The position numbers and the translations under genes are program-made. Positions 1 to 7,231 of a stretch of DNA of 33,666 nt are shown here, piece after piece. Within the stretch, counting starts at the first letter, position 1. The number at the start of each line of letters is the position of its first letter. Source of the stretch: CAZEIW01 sp964512305 (lineage in GTDB: Bacteria; Pseudomonadota; Gammaproteobacteria; Burkholderiales; Burkholderiaceae_F); assembly GCA_964512305.1 (NCBI GenBank), contig CAZEIW010000128.1:1-33666 (forward strand), written 5' to 3'. The notes beneath the pieces are model-generated. The model saw nothing but the letters and a program-made list of their open reading frames with translations. It was not told where the DNA came from and searched no databases.

Positions 1-90
1 CGTGTGATTTTCCCGCCGGCCCCCCCCCCCACTCCCCCCCCCCCCCGGGGGCGGGGTGGGGGGGGGGGGGGGGCGCCCCCCCGCGCTCGA
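1..90. other. C/G homopolymer tract, probable contig-end artefact
   Basis: The first 90 bases are mostly runs of C followed by runs of G (about positions 20-80), with only scattered A and T. Nothing in this stretch looks like a gene. Open frames read through it consist of proline and glycine runs. Such a C-run/G-run fold-back at the very start of a sequence is more typical of an assembly or sequencing artefact than of biology. Confidence 0.7.
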
Positions 91-104
91 AGCTTCGCTC
101 CGCA

Positions 105-143
105 CCCTCACCCCCACCCCTCTCCCGCATGGCGGGAGAGGGG
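105..143 (+). repeat. REP-like palindromic element, copy 1
   Basis: A tail CCCTCACCCCCA is followed by a perfect 12-bp stem, CCCCTCTCCCGC (117-128) and GCGGGAGAGGGG (132-143), with a 3-nt loop. The same stem occurs at 10954, 22012, 22090 and 27794. This copy lies 31 bp beyond the yebC stop codon, and all copies sit at gene 3' ends. It has no T-run, so it is not a classic intrinsic terminator. Confidence 0.85.
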
Positions 144-174
144 ATCCTTGGCATGCGCAGCAGAAGCAGCAGCC

Positions 175-897
175 TCACTCTTCGATCGACGCCGTCGTAT
201 ACACCTGCTGCGCGTCGTCGAGGTCTTCGAGCGCATCGAGCAGCCGCCGCATCTTCTCCGCGTCCTCGCCGCGCAGCTCGATCTCGTTGAGCGGCTTCAT
301 CGTGATCTCCGCCACCTCCGGCTTCAGCCCGGCGCGCTCGAATGCCTGGCGCACGGCGTCGAAGTCCGCCGGCGCGCAGATCGCTTCGATCGAACCGTCG
401 TCGTTGGCATCGACGTCCTCGGCGCCCGCGTCGAGCGCCGCGTCCATCACGCGCTCTTCGCTCGTGCCCGGCGCGAAGATGAACTGCCCGCAATGCCGGA
501 ACTGGTACGCGACCGACCCGTCGGTGCCGAGGTTGCCGCCGTGCTTGCTGAAGGCGTGCCGCACTTCGGCCACCGTCCGCGTGCGGTTGTCGGTCATGCA
601 GTCGACGATCACGGCCGCTCCGCCGATGCCGTAGCCCTCGTAGCGCACCTCCTCGTAGCTCGCGCCCTCGAGCTTGCCGCTGCCGCGCTGGATGGCCTTG
701 TTGACGGTGTCCTTGGGTACGTTGGCTGCCGAGGCCTTTTCCAGGGCCAGCCGCAATCGCGAGTTGCTGGCCGGGTCGTTGCCTTCGCGCGCCCCGACGG
801 TGATCTCCCGGATGACCTTGGTCCAGAGCTGCCCGCGCTTGGCGTCCTGGCGGTTCTTTCGGTGCTGGATGTTGGCCCACTTGGAATGCCCGGCCAT
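175..897 (-). CDS. yebC: YebC/PmpR-family protein
   Basis: This 240-residue protein begins with the family signature MAGHSKWANIQHRK and keeps the usual three-domain length (about 240-250). Family members are annotated as DNA-binding transcriptional regulators, and some have been linked to relief of ribosome stalling; the sequence does not decide between these roles. The ATG at 897 is chosen over an in-frame ATG 33 bases upstream because the conserved N-terminus starts there and GAGGA lies about 9 bases before it. Internal blocks include NVPKDTVNKAIQRG and YEGYGIGGAAVIVDC. In many proteobacteria yebC precedes ruvC, but the left side here is only the degenerate contig edge, so that link cannot be tested. 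A REP-like hairpin follows the stop. Confidence 0.96.
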   Translation of the reverse strand: MAGHSKWANIQHRKNRQDAKRGQLWTKVIREITVGAREGNDPASNSRLRLALEKASAANVPKDTVNKAIQRGSGKLEGASYEEVRYEGYGIGGAAVIVDCMTDNRTRTVAEVRHAFSKHGGNLGTDGSVAYQFRHCGQFIFAPGTSEERVMDAALDAGAEDVDANDDGSIEAICAPADFDAVRQAFERAGLKPEVAEITMKPLNEIELRGEDAEKMRRLLDALEDLDDAQQVYTTASIEE

Positions 898-1039
898 GGC
901 ACGCTTCCTCGCCCGGACTCTCCGGGCCATGTTGCGCCGCCGCGCGAACGGCGTTCGGCCGCCGCTGCACGGGGCATGCTGGTCAACTGGTCGTGAAGGG
1001 CGGCGAGTCTAGCACCCGGGATGCCGAAGGCAGCCCGGA

Positions 1040-1639
1040 TCAGTGCTTCGCCGCCTCCGACTCGGGCGCCGTGGCGCCCGCCGGAGTCCAGGCGACCCCG
1101 CGCCGCTTGGCCATCGCCGCGCCGATCTGCCCGAGGTCTTTCGCCGTCAGCATGCGCTTGAGCGCCGGACCGATCACGTCCTCCTCGACCGCCAGATGGG
1201 TCCGGTAGTGGCTGACGAAGAGCGCGATCGACGCATCGTCGAGTTCCGCGGCCGAGCCGTTCTCGACCTGCTGCATCATGTTGCGGATGCTCGACCACAG
1301 TCGCGCGATCTCCTGATGCTCGGCCTTGAGCGTCGCGATCGCGCTGGCGATCCGCTCGGCGGCGACCGAGCCGGGCTTGCCCGATGCGCGCGCCAGCAGG
1401 CGCGGGAACAGATCGTTCTCCTCGTCCTCGTGGTGGCGTGGCGAGGCGTCGTCGAAGTAGCGCCGGATCGAGGTGGCGGTCACGCGCGCGCTCTCGTCGG
1501 CGCCGTGCTCGCGGACGTGACCGATCAGCCGGATCAACAGCTCGTTCATCCGGAGCACGCGCTCATGGCAGGCTTCCCACAGCGCCACGGGCTGGTCGAA
1601 TCCCGCTATCGGGTTCCCGAATTCGATGTTGGCCGGCAC
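1040..1639 (-). CDS. Hemerythrin HHE domain protein
   Basis: A roughly 199-residue cytosolic protein with the metal-ligand pattern of a bacterial hemerythrin four-helix bundle: CHERV near the N-terminus, RHHEDEENDLFPRL, LKAEHQEI and SHYRTHLAVEEDVIGPAL. Such proteins bind a di-iron centre and are tied to O2, NO or redox sensing or protection; the specific role here is unknown. The frame can start at GTG 1675 or GTG 1639. I prefer 1639 because AGGGAA sits just upstream and the family typically begins close to the AGFDQPVALWEACH block. The last ~20 residues (TPAGATAPESEAAKH) are low complexity. The gene follows the SirB2-like gene on the same strand with about 100 bp between them. Confidence 0.85.
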   Translation of the reverse strand: MPANIEFGNPIAGFDQPVALWEACHERVLRMNELLIRLIGHVREHGADESARVTATSIRRYFDDASPRHHEDEENDLFPRLLARASGKPGSVAAERIASAIATLKAEHQEIARLWSSIRNMMQQVENGSAAELDDASIALFVSHYRTHLAVEEDVIGPALKRMLTAKDLGQIGAAMAKRRGVAWTPAGATAPESEAAKH

Positions 1640-1741
1640 GGCTTCCCTATCTCGAGGCTGGCGATCATGTCCCACCCTAACGCAATGTCGGCCGAGCGCC
1701 GATGATCTGCGACAAGGCGAGCCGCTACCGCGGGCCGGGTT

Positions 1742-2221
1742 TCATGCTACCTGCAACCCGGTAGAGACCGGGCGCGGATCCTTTCCGCGACCGAATGATA
1801 CGCAGGCAGAGGTATCGTGGAATTGCGCCTGGGACAGGCGCGCGGGGGGCCAGGGGCTGTGGGTGACCGCGGCGGCCACGATGTACGCATAGATCCCCAT
1901 CGCCGCCAGCATCGCGAGCGTCCGCCCCCGCCGGGTCTTGCCGCGGCGCAGCGCGAACGAGCCGCAGACGACGTACAGCGGCAGGGCCAGGATCTTGGCC
2001 ATCAGCCAGGGCTGCTCCAGCGGCGACAGGCGCAGCGTCGCCGCCAGCGCGATCGCGGAGGCCAGCAGCACCGTATCGATCACGTGCGGCGCGATCCGCA
2101 CCAACCGGGTGCCCAGAAGCGGCGAGCCGGCCAGCGCTAGGGCCGACCGGGCCAGAAAGCCGGCGCCGGTCAGCGCGACACAGCCGACATGGATGTCCTT
2201 GAGCAGCGCGGCCCAGTTCAC
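1742..2221 (-). CDS. SirB2-family integral membrane protein
   Basis: About 159 residues. The start LLKDIHVGCVALTGAGFLAR is typical of SirB2 proteins, followed by four hydrophobic segments (about residues 8-30, 38-60, 68-88 and 95-115), with RIAPHVIDTVLLASA and EQPWLMAKILALPLY as characteristic blocks. SirB2 is a small inner-membrane family of unknown biochemical function. The GTG at 2221 is chosen because GAGG lies 6 bases upstream and the conserved N-terminus begins there; the open frame extends far upstream without family similarity. The C-terminal ~35 residues after HSPWPPARL go beyond the usual family end and may be unconserved tail. A CIRCE-like inverted repeat lies 31 bp upstream of the start. 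Confidence 0.78.
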   Translation of the reverse strand: MNWAALLKDIHVGCVALTGAGFLARSALALAGSPLLGTRLVRIAPHVIDTVLLASAIALAATLRLSPLEQPWLMAKILALPLYVVCGSFALRRGKTRRGRTLAMLAAMGIYAYIVAAAVTHSPWPPARLSQAQFHDTSACVSFGRGKDPRPVSTGLQVA

Positions 2222-2252
2222 GATCTGCCTCGAGGAGAAGACTCTTGTAACC

Positions 2253-2275
2253 AGCACTCGCGGGCGGCGAGTGCT
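2253..2275. promoter_or_regulatory. CIRCE-like inverted repeat (possible HrcA operator)
   Basis: AGCACTC, nine bases, then GAGTGCT. This matches the core of the CIRCE operator (TTAGCACTC-N9-GAGTGCTAA) in arm sequence and spacing; only the outer TT/AA pairs differ (CC and GC here). The arms extend inward to a perfect 10-bp stem (2252-2261 with 2267-2276). The site is 31 bp upstream of the SirB2-like start on the minus strand and about 160 bp upstream of the AAA+ ATPase on the plus strand. No groESL or dnaK is in the window. Confidence 0.5.
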
Positions 2276-2438
2276 GCATTGCTCTTTCTCATGACTTTTC
2301 GCACCATGGTGGCAGGCGTTTTGCTTGGATGATGGGTACTGAAGCTCGTTGCGGAACAGGGGCGCGCTCGCGGAAGTCGAACCAGCGAATGGGGCCCGAT
2401 CATAGGGGCGGCATTTCGGCGCCGACAGGGGAAGACGG

Positions 2439-3440
2439 ATGAACGCGCAAACCACTTTACCGGCGCCGCTGAAGAACACGATCTCGATCGCCGGGTTCAA
2501 GGACGTCTACCGCGTGCCGGAAGTCGAGCGTGCGCTGAGCGACCTGCAGGAGCTCGGCAGCGGCGCGAGCGAGGCCCTGCGCGCCACCTACACGCGGATG
2601 ATCCGGGCCGGCGGCCAGCGCTTCACGATCAAGCCGTCGGCGCTGCCCGATCTGGACCAGCTGATCGAGGAGCTGCCGAACTTCGAGGAGCCGCTGGAAG
2701 ACATCCGGCGCCAGCTCGCCCTGTGCCTGTCGAGCGACGATGCGCTGGACCTCGAGCCGATGCTGCTGCTCGGCGATCCGGGCATCGGCAAGACGCACTT
2801 CGCGCGCAGGCTCGCAAAGCTGCTCGGCACCGGGCACGAGTACGTGGCCATGAGCTCGCTGACGGCGGGCTGGATCCTGTCGGGCGCGTCGGCCCAGTGG
2901 AAGAACGCCAGGCCGGGCAAGGTGTTCGAGGCACTGGTCAACGGCGATTTCGCCAATCCCCTGATCGTGATCGACGAGATCGACAAGGCCGGCGGCGATC
3001 ACCAGTACGACCCGCTCGGCAGCCTGTACACGCTTCTCGAGCGCGATACGGCGCGCCAGTTCATCGACGAGTTCGTCGAAGTGCCCATCGACGCCTCCGA
3101 CGTGGTCTGGGTCGCGACCGCCAACGATGCGCGTTCGATCCCCGAGCCGATCCTGAACCGCGTCAACGTCTACGAGATCGATCCGCCGGACGACGAGGGC
3201 TCGCGCCGCATCGCGGCCAGCATCTACCGCGAGCTGCGCGCCGAGCACAGCTGGGGACGGCAGTTTCCCGAGCAGCTCGGCGACGAGGCTGTCGAGCGCC
3301 TGGCGCGCCTGAAGCCGCGCGAGATGCGCCGCGTGCTGATCGCGGCGTTCGGCAACGCCAAGCTGGACGGGCGGCAGGAAGTCCTGGCCGCGGACGTGAG
3401 CGAGGACCGGATCGCCCGCAAAGCGAGGATCGGGTTCTAG
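2439..3440 (+). CDS. AAA+ ATPase (Lon-type AAA module)
   Basis: A 333-residue soluble ATPase. The Walker A is GDPGIGKTH (residues 112-120), Walker B is LIVIDEIDKA (175-184), sensor 1 is VATAND (225-230), and a candidate arginine finger lies in EPILNRV (R241). The order and spacing resemble the ATPase module of Lon, but no protease domain follows: the protein ends about 90 residues after the arginine finger. It is therefore a stand-alone AAA+ protein, likely a remodelling or chaperone-like ATPase of unknown client. AGGGGAAGA lies before the ATG. It is convergent with the TssQ-like gene, with only 7 bp between stops, so it is not in the same operon as the kinases. Membership in the T6SS-linked group is possible but unproven. 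Confidence 0.85.
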   Translation: MNAQTTLPAPLKNTISIAGFKDVYRVPEVERALSDLQELGSGASEALRATYTRMIRAGGQRFTIKPSALPDLDQLIEELPNFEEPLEDIRRQLALCLSSDDALDLEPMLLLGDPGIGKTHFARRLAKLLGTGHEYVAMSSLTAGWILSGASAQWKNARPGKVFEALVNGDFANPLIVIDEIDKAGGDHQYDPLGSLYTLLERDTARQFIDEFVEVPIDASDVVWVATANDARSIPEPILNRVNVYEIDPPDDEGSRRIAASIYRELRAEHSWGRQFPEQLGDEAVERLARLKPREMRRVLIAAFGNAKLDGRQEVLAADVSEDRIARKARIGF

Positions 3441-3447
3441 CTTCGGC

Positions 3448-3903
3448 CTAGTCTCCGGCCGGCTTGCGGTAGGCCTCTTCCACGCGGCGGTACACGGGTC
3501 CCCACAGCGGGTGCCCGATCTCGGACGCCGACAGCCTGAAATCCGGGTCGGCACGGAACGCGCTGAGAAAGCTGCGCTCGCAGTCGGCTGGCCGGTTGAA
3601 GGCGCAGGCGATGAAGGCGAGGTATTTGAACGCGACCGCGGTATCGTGCTTGTCCTGCAGCCCGGTCAGCAGGGCGGAACGAAACGCGTCTTCGGCGCGA
3701 TCGAACGAGCCGTCCTCGTACAGGCGCATGCCGTCGATCAGTGCGCGCTCGGCCGGGCGCTGATAGGCCGCGGCGATGCTCGCGGTCGGTGGCGGCGCCG
3801 GGGGTGGTGTCTCGCATCCGGCCAGCAGCGCGATCGCGGCCATGGCCGCGATCGCTTCGCCCCGCCTGCAGGCACTGCGCCGGTCGTGGAAAGCGGCGGT
3901 CAC
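3448..3903 (-). CDS. tssQ: TssQ-family T6SS-associated lipoprotein
   Basis: A 151-residue exported lipoprotein. A basic N-region is followed by a hydrophobic stretch and lipobox LLAGC (lipid-bearing Cys30), then a proline-rich linker. A TPR-like region follows: LIDGMRLYEDGSFDRAEDAF, then KYLAFIACAFNRPADCERSF and the ending EIGHPLWGPVYRRVEEAY. This combination matches the TssQ lipoprotein family found beside betaproteobacterial type VI secretion genes. The start is GTG at 3903, overlapping the upstream kinase stop as GTGA, which indicates translational coupling. The lipobox lacks an Asp at +2 (it is Glu), so outer-membrane sorting is expected. It is the last gene of a three-gene minus-strand operon. 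Confidence 0.85.
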   Translation of the reverse strand: MTAAFHDRRSACRRGEAIAAMAAIALLAGCETPPPAPPPTASIAAAYQRPAERALIDGMRLYEDGSFDRAEDAFRSALLTGLQDKHDTAVAFKYLAFIACAFNRPADCERSFLSAFRADPDFRLSASEIGHPLWGPVYRRVEEAYRKPAGD

Positions 3904-5327
3904 GGCGTGAAGCTATGGCTGACCGTCACGGACTCGCGTGCGTGCACGTCGACCTCGGCGCTCCAGGTGCCGCGGGCCGCGCCCGGGCCGGCGCCCGCGT
4001 AACGCAACTCGATCTGATGCCGCCCCGCCGGCAGCGGCAGCTGCGTCAGCGGCGGCGACACGCCGGTCGCCTTGCCGTCGACGAACACCTCGCCCCAAGG
4101 CTGGACCTGGAGCTCGACCATGCCGGACGGGCGGTCTGCCGCGGTGGCCGGCCGGGTCTCGGGCGCTGGTCCAGCCGCTGCAGGCTGCGCCGCCGCGGCC
4201 GCGCCGGCGCCGGGTGAGCGGATCTCCGGGTGACGCAGGTTGCCGAGGATCACGCCGAGAATCAGCCCGAACGCCAGCAGCGCGCCGGCCGCCGACAGCG
4301 GCAACCGGTAGCGCCTTGCCCATGGACGCAGCGGGTCGAGCAGGCGGTGCAGCCAGGCGCTGGCGGCGGCCGCGGGCCGCGCCGCCGAAGCCGGCGGCGG
4401 CGCCGCCGGCGAAGCCGGCCGCACTTCGATCTTCGGGCCGGGAGGCGCCGACAGCGGGATGCCGAGCGTGCTCGGCGCGACGTTCTCGGTGCGCTCGTTC
4501 CAGATGAACGAGGTCAGGGCGTCGCGCAGCACGCCGGCCGTGCGGGGAAGCGTCACCGAGCGCGGGTCGAGCGCGTCGTCGACGAGGCGGGCGAGCGCTG
4601 CCGGCGTGTCGGGCCGTACGCGCTGGACCGCGGGCGGCCAGTCCGCCGATTCCGTCCCGCGCGCGGGCGGCTCGGGCGGCGCGCGCCCGGTCAGCATCAT
4701 GTAGAGCAGCACCGCGACGCTGCGCACGTCCAGGCGGCGCGTCTCGTCGGTGATTTCGTTGTCGAAATAGGGCAGCAGCCGGTGCGTGCGCGCGAGCGCT
4801 TCGTCGCCGCTGCCGCCGTCGTCGACCCAGCCGCCGAACCCTGCCACCTTGGGGGACCCATCGGCGAGCAGGAACACGTGCTGCGGCCTGAGATGGCCGT
4901 GTGCGACGCCCTGCAGGTGCGCGTATTCGAGCGCGTCGGCGATCCTCGCGGCGATGCTGGCGCAGTGGACGAACGCGGGGCGCAGCCCGCTTGCCAGCAG
5001 CTCGTGCAGGGGACGGCCGGCGACCCGCTCGATCACCAGGAAGCCGAACTCGTGGCTCAGCCCGGCATCGAACACCGTGACGATATGAGGGTGGTGAAGG
5101 CGCCCCGCGGCCTGCGCCTGGCGCACGAACGCCTGCTCGATCCGGCGCCTTTCGTCGGCGGGGACCGGCGGCCCGGCTGGCATCAACTGCACCGCTTTGA
5201 CCACCAGCTCCCGGTTCATCACCGGATCGACGGCCGCGTATGAGACGCTATGCCGGTCGCGCCGCAGTTCGCGCAGGATCGTGTAGCGGCCGATGACCTT
5301 CAGTTTCGACGACAGCGCTTCAGCCAT
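3900..5327 (-). CDS. Membrane Ser/Thr pseudokinase with C-terminal PEGA domain
   Basis: A 475-residue protein: kinase-like domain (about residues 15-275), Pro/Ala linker, one membrane helix (about 343-363) and a PEGA domain (about 404-470, PWGEVFVDGKATGVSPP). It is clearly homologous to the upstream kinase but lacks the catalytic residues. The HRD motif reads HGH (143-145), the metal-binding Asn is His150, DFG reads GFG (163-165), and the glycine loop is degraded (LRRDRHSVSYAA). The ATP-site lysine K44 is retained. It is therefore predicted to be inactive, perhaps an allosteric partner or scaffold for the active kinase. The ATG at 5327 is chosen because the conserved domain starts at once. 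CATAAT lies 9 bases before it and there is no Shine-Dalgarno. The stop overlaps the TssQ start. Confidence 0.88.
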   Translation of the reverse strand: MAEALSSKLKVIGRYTILRELRRDRHSVSYAAVDPVMNRELVVKAVQLMPAGPPVPADERRRIEQAFVRQAQAAGRLHHPHIVTVFDAGLSHEFGFLVIERVAGRPLHELLASGLRPAFVHCASIAARIADALEYAHLQGVAHGHLRPQHVFLLADGSPKVAGFGGWVDDGGSGDEALARTHRLLPYFDNEITDETRRLDVRSVAVLLYMMLTGRAPPEPPARGTESADWPPAVQRVRPDTPAALARLVDDALDPRSVTLPRTAGVLRDALTSFIWNERTENVAPSTLGIPLSAPPGPKIEVRPASPAAPPPASAARPAAAASAWLHRLLDPLRPWARRYRLPLSAAGALLAFGLILGVILGNLRHPEIRSPGAGAAAAAQPAAAGPAPETRPATAADRPSGMVELQVQPWGEVFVDGKATGVSPPLTQLPLPAGRHQIELRYAGAGPGAARGTWSAEVDVHARESVTVSHSFTP

Positions 5328-5444
5328 GGTGTTGGAATTATGGCGCCGGCGCCGCTGCCCCCGCAGCGTGCGCCGCCAGGCGGATAGTCGCATGATGCAC
5401 CGGCCGGGGGAGCCCCTCGGCCGACCGGCTGTCCCGCAGCCACG

Positions 5445-6887
5445 CTAGAACCGATGCTGCAGCGCCAGTGTCTGCCCGGGCTCGATCGCGACTTCCGCAA
5501 CGAACGGCGATGCATCGCCGTTGCGGACCACGATCGTGTGCGCCCCGGCCGCGAGGCTCAGATGGGTCAGCGGCGGCGAAACGCCCAGACGGGCGTTGTC
5601 GACGAAGACTTCGCCCCACGGCACGATCGCGAGCGTGACCGTCCCGGGCGCTGCCGGCTCCGCAACCGCGACCGCGGGCGCAGCGGCCGCCGGCGCGGGG
5701 CCGGCGTTCTTCTTCCGCGCGGCGTTGGTGGCCGCCTGCTTGGCGTCGGCACGCTCGGCCGGACGCGCGGGGTGCGCCGGCCGCGGCGCGGCCGTGGGCG
5801 CGGCGCGGGCTTCCGGGGCGGGCTCCTGTGCCGTCGGCGCCTCGCTGGGCGGGGCCGGCGGCACGACCGGCGCCTGGTGGCCGGACAGCGCGATGAGCCC
5901 CGCCACCAGCAGCCCGATCAGCGCCACGCCCCCGGGCAGCAGGTAGGCGCGCGCCGGCTCCGGGATGGGCAGTCGCGGCTTGGGAGTCGGCGGCCGGGGT
6001 TGGGGCACCGGCTCGCCGTTGGCAAACGCAGCCAGGTCGTTGCGCAGCGCGCCGGCGGTCTGGTAGCGGTCGGCCGGATCCTTGGAGAGCGCGCGCGTGA
6101 CGATGTCGATCAGAGCCTGCGGCACGTCGCGCCGCGTCGTCGGGATCGGCTGCGGCTCCTGGCTGGTCACGGCCGCCAGCGTGTCCTCGACCGCGCCGCC
6201 GTCGAAGGCGCGCCGGCCGGTCAGCGATTCGTACAGGATCGCGCCGATCGAGAAGACGTCGCTGCGCGCGTCCAGCGTCTTGCCCAGCGCCTGCTCGGGC
6301 GACATGTAGTTCGGCGTGCCGATGAGCTGCCGCTTCTCGCCGCCGCGGTCCTGGCCGCGCTGCGCCAGCGCGACGCCGAAATCGAGCACCTTCGGCTTGT
6401 GGTCGCGGTTCAGGAAGATGTTGCTCGGCTTGATGTCGCGATGGATCACGCCGCGCCGGTGCGCGTAGTGCACGGCGTCGGCGACCCGCGCCATCATCGC
6501 CGCGGCGTCGTGCGGGCTCATCGGCGGATGGGTCGAGAGCCAGTCGTGCAGGTCGCAGCCGTACAGCCGCTCCATCGCGATGTACGCGATCGAGTCGGAC
6601 TTGCCGGCGTCGAACACGGTGACGATGCCCGGATGGCTGAGGCCCGCCGCGCTCTTGGCTTCCTGCAGGAAGCTCGCCTCGATCTGGCGCCGGTACTCGT
6701 TGTCGGCGAGCGGGATCGCCTTGATCGCCACCTCGCGGCCGAGGAACGGATCGTAGGCCGCGTAAACGACGCCGTTGGAGCCGCGCCCGATCTCGGCGCG
6801 GACCTGGAAGCGCCCGATCTGGCGCGGTGCAGTCTTCAGCACCGCAGAAGGCTCGATCGGCTGCGTAGCGAGCGCTTGCGGCATCAT
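5445..6887 (-). CDS. Membrane Ser/Thr protein kinase with PEGA domain
   Basis: A 480-residue Hanks-type kinase. All key motifs are present: glycine loop IGRGSNGVVYAA (33-44), K56 in VAIKAI, E76, HRD (149-151) with N156, DFG (169-171) and the SPE of the activation segment (196-198). A Pro-rich linker precedes one membrane helix (about 315-335). A Pro/Ala region then leads to a PEGA domain (about 418-475, PWGEVFVDNARLGVSPP), which should be periplasmic. In T6SS loci, kinases of the PpkA type control secretion by phosphorylation; a role of that kind is inferred from the adjacent TssQ lipoprotein. The gene heads a minus-strand operon with the pseudokinase (117 bp gap) and tssQ. No Shine-Dalgarno is visible and a -10-like hexamer sits directly before the ATG. 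Confidence 0.93.
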   Translation of the reverse strand: MMPQALATQPIEPSAVLKTAPRQIGRFQVRAEIGRGSNGVVYAAYDPFLGREVAIKAIPLADNEYRRQIEASFLQEAKSAAGLSHPGIVTVFDAGKSDSIAYIAMERLYGCDLHDWLSTHPPMSPHDAAAMMARVADAVHYAHRRGVIHRDIKPSNIFLNRDHKPKVLDFGVALAQRGQDRGGEKRQLIGTPNYMSPEQALGKTLDARSDVFSIGAILYESLTGRRAFDGGAVEDTLAAVTSQEPQPIPTTRRDVPQALIDIVTRALSKDPADRYQTAGALRNDLAAFANGEPVPQPRPPTPKPRLPIPEPARAYLLPGGVALIGLLVAGLIALSGHQAPVVPPAPPSEAPTAQEPAPEARAAPTAAPRPAHPARPAERADAKQAATNAARKKNAGPAPAAAAPAVAVAEPAAPGTVTLAIVPWGEVFVDNARLGVSPPLTHLSLAAGAHTIVVRNGDASPFVAEVAIEPGQTLALQHRF

Positions 6888-7231
6888 GAAAGCAATTATC
6901 GCACCGCGGCGACGCCCCGAAATCGATAAAAGCGCCTAGCCAAACTGAGAAAATTCTGAATTTGCCGCAACGGGCCGGGGCGGCCGCGGTTACGAATACT
7001 TACCAACTCAACCCGGAGCGATGCCGATTGCAGAGGTAACGCGTCTCGTCCGGCGCGGCGATTGGACACAGCCTGGTCCCCGGCGACCGGCGGCGCGAAC
7101 CGCGCATGTCCCGTGCCTGTCGAAGTCGATGACTGGGCAAATGCGAGGCAACCGCATCCTCGCGGTGAACTGCTCGCGGGCGGTGGGGGATAAACCCGCG
7201 GTGTTGCGCTCACCCCGCGCGCACCCCACGC
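6888..7231. other. Intergenic region upstream of the kinase operon
   Basis: About 340 bp with no supportable gene. It separates the kinase start at 6887 from the glycosyltransferase stop at 7232, both on the minus strand. The part next to the kinase (about 6890-6970) is clearly richer in A/T than the surroundings, as expected for a promoter region. The rest is GC-rich with no convincing RNA gene or repeat. A short open frame at 7021-7272 has no recognisable features. Confidence 0.6.
6895..6903 (-). promoter_or_regulatory. Possible extended -10 element for the kinase operon
   Basis: On the minus strand TGC-GATAAT occupies 6903 to 6895, close to the extended -10 pattern TGN-TATAAT (5 of 6 in the hexamer). 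It ends 7 bases before the kinase ATG. If used, transcription would start at or within a base or two of the ATG, giving a leaderless message, which fits the lack of a ribosome binding site. No good -35 is present at 16-18 bp. Confidence 0.35.

Noticed and set aside
4..996. Long plus-strand frame over the contig edge and yebC
   Set aside because: It is antisense to yebC, starts in a homopolymer tract and has no protein-like features.
6888..7020. Sigma-54 promoter (TTGGC followed by a T-rich stretch) before the kinase
   Set aside because: The GG-to-GC spacing of 10 bp is not met.
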